Below, piece by piece: positions 59,241 to 64,000 of a DNA stretch of 64,000 bases. The stretch lies in assembly GCA_030374765.1 (NCBI GenBank), contig JARGXX010000071.1, positions 1,798,001 through 1,862,000 on the forward strand, given 5' to 3'. A program made the translations under genes and the position numbers. The DNA is from Agarophyton chilense. Its lineage: Eukaryota > Rhodophyta > Florideophyceae > Gracilariales > Gracilariaceae. The first letter of the stretch is position 1; every line of letters begins with the position of its first letter. A model generated the notes under the pieces. The model was given only the letters and a program-made list of their open reading frames with translations, searched no databases and had not been told where the DNA came from.

Positions 59241-59460
59241 GGTTGAAGAGAGAGAGAGCGATCGTGGTATGGTCTTCCACGCGTTGCAATGCGATGGATG
59301 GGAGAGAAGCTTCGAAACATTCTGCTTCCAAAAATATACCTCCACCCTTTTCGTGTTCTCAGAAAACCCCCAAACTTTTCAGATATTTTAAATATGCGCT
59401 CGAACGCACCAGATATTGGAAAAGTATTCTCCTTCGGTGTACATGACTTTCCTTTAGCAT
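59241..59460. promoter_or_regulatory. Divergent promoter region inside T
   Basis: The 220 bases between ATG 59240 (-) and ATG 59461 (+) must serve both genes. AT-rich toward the right. No specific motif was identified. Confidence 0.5.
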
Positions 59461-61821
59461 ATGTACGTCAGGAGCGAAGGTCTCCTGGAGTTCTTTGAGA
59501 ACGTATGCAAGGAGGGTCCAGTGCTAACGCTTGCGCATATGTCGAGTGACTTGTTGTTAGGACTCGAAGACGAAATATTCCATTTCGCAATCCGTTGTTT
59601 GCAGCTACATGTGAGGGTGAGGATGGGTTCTACGGGGAATATGGGACGTTTCCAGGAGACGCGAAAGCAGTTCTTCCAATGCGCCATAGGAATGTTCCAA
59701 CTATGCGAAAGGGCGGGAAAGGAGAACGGTCTGACGGCGGGGAAGGTTCTAGACAGCACAACTGTGATGGGAAAGAACGAGGTGTCTTTAAGGGAGTATC
59801 TTTGCATGCAAACGGCGAAGATGGAGCTCAGTGGTCCGAAGCGGTTGTGGCCGGGGTTGGTGTCGAAGAGGATGAAAACCCCACAAAGGCGGATTGAAGG
59901 CGGTCTGAAAGTGAGTCTGGCGTCCCCAAGTGCGGAGAAGGATGTGGTGGAGGTGCCACCTTCTGTGAATGTTCCTTCGTCTAGTGCTGGGGAGTCTGTA
60001 CCCCACCAGGAAACCGTGGTTCCCAGACGCATCACACGAACTAGAAAAGGTACTGAGCGCGGGCTGGATGCTGCGGGTGAGAGGGTGATGGAACCTAGAC
60101 AGAGAAAGGGGAAGAGAAAGGCTGTGGTCATTAGTGATGATGAACGCGAGTATGAACAGCCTTTAAAGCGGAAGAGGAAGAGGAGAAAGACGGTGGGCAC
60201 ATCTGCGGCTCAAATACCGGCTGACGAGGTGGATGTGTTCAAGAAGATGAGCAGGAAAAAGCTGAAGCGCTTCTTGAAGGAACATGTACTCAATGTTTTC
60301 TCATCGAGTGAGGATGAACTGGATGATGACGGGGGGCAGGGTGCATTTGTAGGGGACAAAGAGAAGGAAGGTGTGCAAATGCGTGGCTCCGAAGACAATA
60401 ATCCGGAGGGTGTTCCGAAGGGGCTGAAGAGGGCGGGACCGTATGCGGGGGGGTCGGGTATGTCGTGGGTGTACTTGGTGAATGCACTTCCGAGCGAGTG
60501 GCCGGCGGGTGAAAATGGAGTGAAGCATCAGCACCTCTGGATGCAGATGATTTACCTACGGAACAAGCACAGGGCGGAGTGCTTGAGGGTAGAAGACTTG
60601 AAAAGTGTGCACCATGCGGTTTATTGGCGTGCTGCTCATAACAGGCACAAGCAACTGGGTTCCACGAAAGAACCGGTTCTTGGGGTGATTCTACCGACGA
60701 AGGACCACCCTGTGAATGAAGAGCAGGCGATATGGATGGCAGCAATGGAGAGGGATGACTTGGCCCGCGAGTACTTCGCGACTAAGAGAAGTGAGCTGAT
60801 GGAGAAAGGATTTTGTGTGCTGGAAGAGTTTGCCACGGACGAGGGGATGGCGGATGAGGCGAAGAAGAGTGGGGTAAACTTCGATGGGGATGTGAGTGGG
60901 ACTTTGCTAGAGTTCTTCCAGACGGATTTCTTGAACCAGCCGGACTTGACGATTGAAGGGAATAGAAAGAAATGGGACCCTATAATCAACGCTGGTGAGG
61001 AGAGAGACGCTGGAGATAGAATGAAGGGAGTTGGGCGGTACATTACGACGAAGGTGGGGATTGTGGATTCTGTGGAGGGGGACGAGAACAACGTTTTAAT
61101 GCTGAGGAAAAGGGCATTGTTGGATGCGAGGTTTGGACAGATTGCGGCCGGTCTTCGGTTGTGCAACAACCGGTCGGGGAAGAAGAGGATGTATGCCCCT
61201 AAAACAGGGGGGCGAGTGCTGTGTACGGCGGAGGGCTGTCCAAGGCAGGTGTTACATACGGACTTTCGAGGACTGACCGATGCCGAGAAGAACGTCGGAG
61301 AGGTTCCAGGGTTCTTCATGATGGCGTCGGGAGCGAGTTCGTTTATGCTTTGGATTTGTGAGAGGTCACATAACATGTACGTGGCCGACGACAGGAGCTT
61401 GAAGCGGCTGTCTCGGACGATGGTAGTGAGGAAGTTCAGGATTGCGCCGTACTCTATTTTTATTGGAAGAGGAGATGTGTTTCATGCTGGAGCTGGATAC
61501 GAGAATGCATTGGTTAAGGAAGTTTGCATGAGGTATCACATGTACTTGGTACTGGATGGGTACAAGCTACCGGACGCAGTGCATAGGCAACCAGCATTTC
61601 GGCCTAAGTTCGAAGAGGATGATTCCAACAAGGGTGATGATGAACACGTTCAGGTAGATGAGGATGAGCAGTTGGATGAAGATTATAAAATGGAAGTTGT
61701 TGAAAGTGGGAAAGAGGAGTATGAAGAAGAGGATGATGAACCTGGGATAGATCTCAACTCGGCTAATACAGATGGAGACTATGAAGACGGCGGTATGATA
61801 ATGGATGACGACGACGACTAG
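59461..61821 (+). CDS. Probable 2-oxoglutarate/Fe(II)-dependent dioxygenase encoded by T
   Basis: This uninterrupted ORF of 786 codons starts at an ATG. The C-terminal half carries the double-stranded beta-helix dioxygenase signature: QVLHTDFRGL gives H599 and D601 (HxD), RGDVFHAGAGYEN gives the distal H675, and MRYHMYLVL supplies R691, spaced as expected for binding 2-oxoglutarate. Hydrophobic strands (PGFFMMASGASSFMLWI, FRIAPYSIFIG) lie between. The N-terminal 150 residues form an unknown domain; about 186-245 is Lys/Arg-rich with likely nuclear localisation signals (KRKRKRRK); the last 70 residues are acidic. Enzymes of this fold that act on nucleic acids include TET/JBP and AlkB; I cannot place this one in either. 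Fungal TET/JBP genes are known to travel with KDZ transposons. A role in oxidising modified bases or chromatin proteins is inference. AATAAA is at 61845. The frame is intact, which suggests recent selection. Confidence 0.65.
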   Translation: MYVRSEGLLEFFENVCKEGPVLTLAHMSSDLLLGLEDEIFHFAIRCLQLHVRVRMGSTGNMGRFQETRKQFFQCAIGMFQLCERAGKENGLTAGKVLDSTTVMGKNEVSLREYLCMQTAKMELSGPKRLWPGLVSKRMKTPQRRIEGGLKVSLASPSAEKDVVEVPPSVNVPSSSAGESVPHQETVVPRRITRTRKGTERGLDAAGERVMEPRQRKGKRKAVVISDDEREYEQPLKRKRKRRKTVGTSAAQIPADEVDVFKKMSRKKLKRFLKEHVLNVFSSSEDELDDDGGQGAFVGDKEKEGVQMRGSEDNNPEGVPKGLKRAGPYAGGSGMSWVYLVNALPSEWPAGENGVKHQHLWMQMIYLRNKHRAECLRVEDLKSVHHAVYWRAAHNRHKQLGSTKEPVLGVILPTKDHPVNEEQAIWMAAMERDDLAREYFATKRSELMEKGFCVLEEFATDEGMADEAKKSGVNFDGDVSGTLLEFFQTDFLNQPDLTIEGNRKKWDPIINAGEERDAGDRMKGVGRYITTKVGIVDSVEGDENNVLMLRKRALLDARFGQIAAGLRLCNNRSGKKRMYAPKTGGRVLCTAEGCPRQVLHTDFRGLTDAEKNVGEVPGFFMMASGASSFMLWICERSHNMYVADDRSLKRLSRTMVVRKFRIAPYSIFIGRGDVFHAGAGYENALVKEVCMRYHMYLVLDGYKLPDAVHRQPAFRPKFEEDDSNKGDDEHVQVDEDEQLDEDYKMEVVESGKEEYEEEDDEPGIDLNSANTDGDYEDGGMIMDDDDD

Positions 61822-61902
61822 ATAGTATCTGTTACCTATTGAACAATAAAGAGTACAATTTGAGGTAATATGTGGAGTAGTCCCTTTTTCTTGTAATAGT
61901 GA

Positions 61903-62732
61903 TCAGTCGTCTTTCAGTAGAAACTCCTGAACAACTGGATTGAAACGCGTGAAAGCAGCACTTGCTTTCACTTTCTCATAGTGAATGACAACTGTCGAAG
62001 ATATCAAGATTACGACATCCACTGTGTTACCAAGCAGTATAGGAACACCAGGGCTCTCAATGCGAGAGGTGGAGAAGGCGGTTGAAGAGAGTGCAGCGAA
62101 AGTGCACGCCGACAGCCTCATACAGAGTAGTCGGAAGGTTACAGCCGGACTGGATATGAATAAAGCCTGTTGAAAAGAGTGGGAGAGGGCGCCAAGCATG
62201 AGGTTCATAAAAGAGGTTCTCCGTGGTTCCGGGGTCATTGTGAACTTTGTGTTAAGATAGGACTCTCGAAAGAAGGATATAGAAACAAGCTGGAGAAGAT
62301 ATGCCAAAGCGCCAACTGCGGCCCCTCCTGTGGAGAAGGCGATACAATTTGTCTTCACGTCTGGTGAAAGAGTACCGCTGACTGGAATGAAGCGGTGAAC
62401 GAAGAAAAGTATGGCGTTGAGGGGGATGAGTAGAGTAAGGAGTAGAGCCCCGAATTCCAGAAAGGCTTGTTTCTTCCAGGTATATCGCTGGTTTGGATTG
62501 AACGGCGTAGTTTGTAGAGACCCGTATAACGCGTTTATACATTGTACGCCTCCTTCGATTATGAGAATGTGTAGCAGGCTTTGGATAGGACACTTCAATA
62601 GCGTTATGAGAATGAACCGAAGGAGAGAGTTGAATCTGAATGGAAGCGTATATTGCAGAGCTGGGTCTATAACTCCGAAGAGTGTAGTTAGTGTGATTGT
62701 GAACGTTAAGGTCGATGTGAAGAGTGTTTGCT
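61903..62732 (-). CDS. Multipass membrane protein encoded by T, N-terminus unresolved
   Basis: The frame is open from just below a TAG at 62731-62733 down to the stop at 61903. There is no ATG in its first 30 or so codons, and TTCAGTTAG directly before 62730 on the coding strand looks like a 3' splice site preceded by a CTAAG motif, so an upstream exon is likely. Four or five hydrophobic segments can be seen, for example LLRFILITLLKCPIQSLLHI, FGALLLTLLIPLNAILFFV, AAVGALAYLLQLVSI and VDVVILISSTVVIHY. I recognise no family. It is convergent with the dioxygenase gene (81 bases). A membrane protein as transposon cargo is unusual; it could be a captured host gene. Confidence 0.5.
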
Positions 62733-62829
62733 AACTGAACATCTTAGTAAAGGCGTTCCGGTTTGCTAGTCTTCCTTGTACGCTGCACATAGGTAACGAT
62801 ATGATACCACTCTTTGAACAGTTGTTTCA

Positions 62830-63153
62830 GAGTATCTGAAGGAGGTGGGAGAGGAGAGGGGGAGAGCGAAAGGGTCGCCGGTGACGCCAGGGAGACGCGG
62901 GGAGCCGGCTGGGATGAAGAAGGGGAGAGAGTAATGGAAAGGGGGAGGAGTTGGAGAGAGTCGGCTGAAGAAGAGGAGGGTTGGTAAGGATGTGGAGAAG
63001 AAGGGTGGGAATGTGTGTGTGGTGGGGCAGCCGGGTGTGAGGAACTTGAGCAGTGGGGAGGTGGACGAGGTTGAGAATGCGGTGGTGGACTTCTTCAACC
63101 TCAAATACCCTCCCGGTGGAACGCTGGAGCCTAGTAAGCAAAAGGGTCAGTAA
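62830..63153 (+). pseudogene. Short coding-like stretch on + strand of T, unassigned
   Basis: One frame ends at TAA 63151-63153 and has strong G-ending codon use like that of the dioxygenase gene (KKGGNVCVVGQPGVRNLSSG; VENAVVDFFNLKYPPGG). It carries one in-frame TAA at 62932-62934 and no clear start. It may be a last exon or a gene remnant. The opposite strand is also open but looks less protein-like. Confidence 0.3.
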
Positions 63154-63384
63154 GGAGGTAGAAGGTACTGACGACTGCCTTGGTATGGATCTCCACCTAG
63201 AGCGGTCAAAAGTGACCAGTAAACTGCAAATGCAGAATAAACTGCATTAAGTGGTCAAAACACTAAGATGCATGGAGTTATTATTTCCAAAAATTTTTTT
63301 TTCAGGTACCGAACTAGCGCAATCTGCAAAATTCTTAGATTTTTTGGCTTTTTATTTACAAAACTAGCTATCTAGCACACTTAT
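63154..63384. promoter_or_regulatory. Right subterminal region of T
   Basis: Non-coding. Contains AGTGGTCAAAA at 63250 (same orientation as at 52679), an inverted AAAAGTGACCA nearby, ACTAGC at 63313 and 63363, and TCTAGC near 63371 and 63384. Likely transposase-binding repeats. Confidence 0.55.
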
Positions 63385-63405
63385 CTAGCATTCCGAGAAC
63401 ACAGA
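63385..63405 (-). repeat. Right terminal inverted repeat of T
   Basis: CTAGCATTCCGAGAACACAGA on +, the complement of the left end with one mismatch; followed by CGTACG. Confidence 0.9.
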
Positions 63406-64000
63406 CGTACGGAACAAACTGAGAAACCTAAGGACAGCAATGGGATCGGAACCCGAGAAGTTGTCCGTAATGGTTAGTTGCATTCGTTTGGCCCATTTTG
63501 CGACCCTGCAAGCCACCGAACCAGTATATTTTGGAGACCTGTCGGCCAGACGAAAATTCCGGTTGTCTCGAACTTTAAGGAAAAGTTCGTTTGTGGGTGT
63601 CAGTGGTCTGAGGCCTCGAACGGCAGCCTCATCCACTTCCGAGTCGGTCGTTTCGGTCGAGGCTGATTCGGAATCACTCGTGTCCAAATGGTTACTTCTT
63701 TTGCTACCACTGTTCTTGTTTCTCCTGTGGTTTCTTCTTTTCTTTCCAGCGGAATAGGGACCTAAAGGATCGATCTCTCTATCAGATCTGATGGAGCCCT
63801 GAGGTCAGTGTATCTCATATAATCCGTCCGGTGGGGCAAACGGTCTCTCTTCTAGACGCGGAGCTTCTTTTCTGCTCTTGGCTTGTTCCACCCTTGGATT
63901 TTCCTCATGGGCAATCTGTCTCTCATCTAGACGCGAAGCTTCTCTTCTGCTTTTAGATTGTCCCACCATGGGGTTTTCTTGATGGTATTCTCAGCGAGGG
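63406..64000 (-). pseudogene. gag fragment of Gypsy fossil G, right of transposon T
   Basis: The minus strand reads a gag N-terminal region: a low-complexity part, a Ser/Glu/Asp-rich part (MDTSDSESASTETTDSEVDE), then FRLADRSPKYTGSVACRVAK and FSGSDPIAVLRFLSLF, similar to the gag of element D (GTNPIAVIEFLQKF). It continues on the other side of T. The fossil runs off the window end. Confidence 0.75.
63834..63983 (-). repeat. 75-bp direct tandem repeat, two copies, in gag of fossil G
   Basis: Two diverged 75-bp units share TCTAGACGCG(G/A)AGCTTCT and AATC/AACGGTCTCTC-like blocks. On the minus strand each would encode 25 residues of charged repeat (pattern KSRxEAxRLxER). Confidence 0.75.

Larger units (their letters stand above)
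52655..63405 (+). mobile_element. Transposon T: 10.75-kb multigene Plavaka-type DNA transposon with 2OG-Fe(II) dioxygenase gene
   Basis: The ends are a 21-bp inverted repeat with one mismatch: TCAGTGTTCTCGGAATGCTAG at 52655-52675 and its complement at 63385-63405. They are flanked by a 6-bp direct duplication CGTACG (52649-52654 and 63406-63411). Reading across the gap, a Gypsy gag continues on both sides, which fixes the boundaries. Cargo in order: transposase (+), long basic/coiled-coil gene (-), probable dioxygenase (+), multipass membrane protein (-), and a short unassigned coding-like stretch (+). Subterminal regions hold ACTAGC/GCTAGT copies and one 11-bp direct repeat AGTGGTCAAAA (52679-52689; 63250-63260). 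It has no DNA polymerase, integrase, capsid or ATPase, so it is not a Polinton. Confidence 0.88.

Noticed and set aside
52655-63405. Transposon T as a Polinton/Maverick or virus-like element
   Set aside because: No protein-primed DNA polymerase, retroviral-type integrase, packaging ATPase, protease or capsid pattern is seen; the transposase and the short TIRs fit the CACTA/Plavaka group.
52655-63405. Transposon T as a KDZ (Kyakuja-Dileera-Zisupton) element
   Set aside because: The dioxygenase partner would fit, but the transposase motifs (YSDK...HPCHRC...PLHNFHLG) are of the Plavaka type and the target duplication is 6 rather than 8 bases.

Overview
This is a nuclear eukaryotic window, most likely from a multicellular (florideophyte, Chondrus-like) red alga. 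The reasons are: a few compact, mostly intronless conserved genes sit in two small islands (about 4.2-8.5 kb and 16.4-19.2 kb); one of them is a plastid/thylakoid-type protein with a twin-arginine signal; and everything around them is nested transposable elements, mainly chromodomain Ty3/Gypsy retrotransposons. The organism call is inference.

Layout. 1-4265: no recognisable gene. 4266-8488: Misato/DML1 (+), a two-exon membrane protein with a basic tail (-), and a thylakoid-targeted histidine-phosphatase-fold pseudoenzyme (-). 8918-16063: four Tc1/mariner (DD34E) copies in graded states of decay, the first interrupted by an 863-bp solo LTR. 16413-19216: CCT2 (TCP-1 beta, +) tail to tail with PPME1 (protein phosphatase methylesterase 1, -). 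20020-20379: Ty1/Copia RNase H fossil.

20423-52486 is a nest of LTR fossils. Chromovirus D (- strand, 20423-42072) is interrupted by solo LTR-F (33683-34476), by solo LTR-B (37317-37983), and by the young chromovirus A (21912-33679, TSD CCCTG), which landed in the first bases of LTR-F. Chromovirus E (+ strand, to 52486) has a 5' LTR fused to that of D at about 42072. A and E both carry a homologous accessory ORF on the strand opposite to gag-pol, starting just inside the 3' LTR; D has an antisense ORF in the same place without obvious similarity.

52655-63405 is the most interesting feature: a 10.75-kb multigene DNA transposon (called T here) with 21-bp terminal inverted repeats and a palindromic 6-bp target duplication (CGTACG), inserted in the gag of another Gypsy fossil (G). 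T encodes a Plavaka-type (CACTA-related) transposase, a large protein ending in a probable 2-oxoglutarate/Fe(II) dioxygenase domain (HxD...H...R), a long basic/coiled-coil protein spread over three frames, and a multipass membrane protein. They form alternating convergent and divergent pairs. A transposase linked to a candidate nucleic-acid-modifying dioxygenase recalls the known fungal link between KDZ transposons and TET/JBP genes, but here the transposase family differs. Similarities were judged by eye from remembered family motifs; no search was run.
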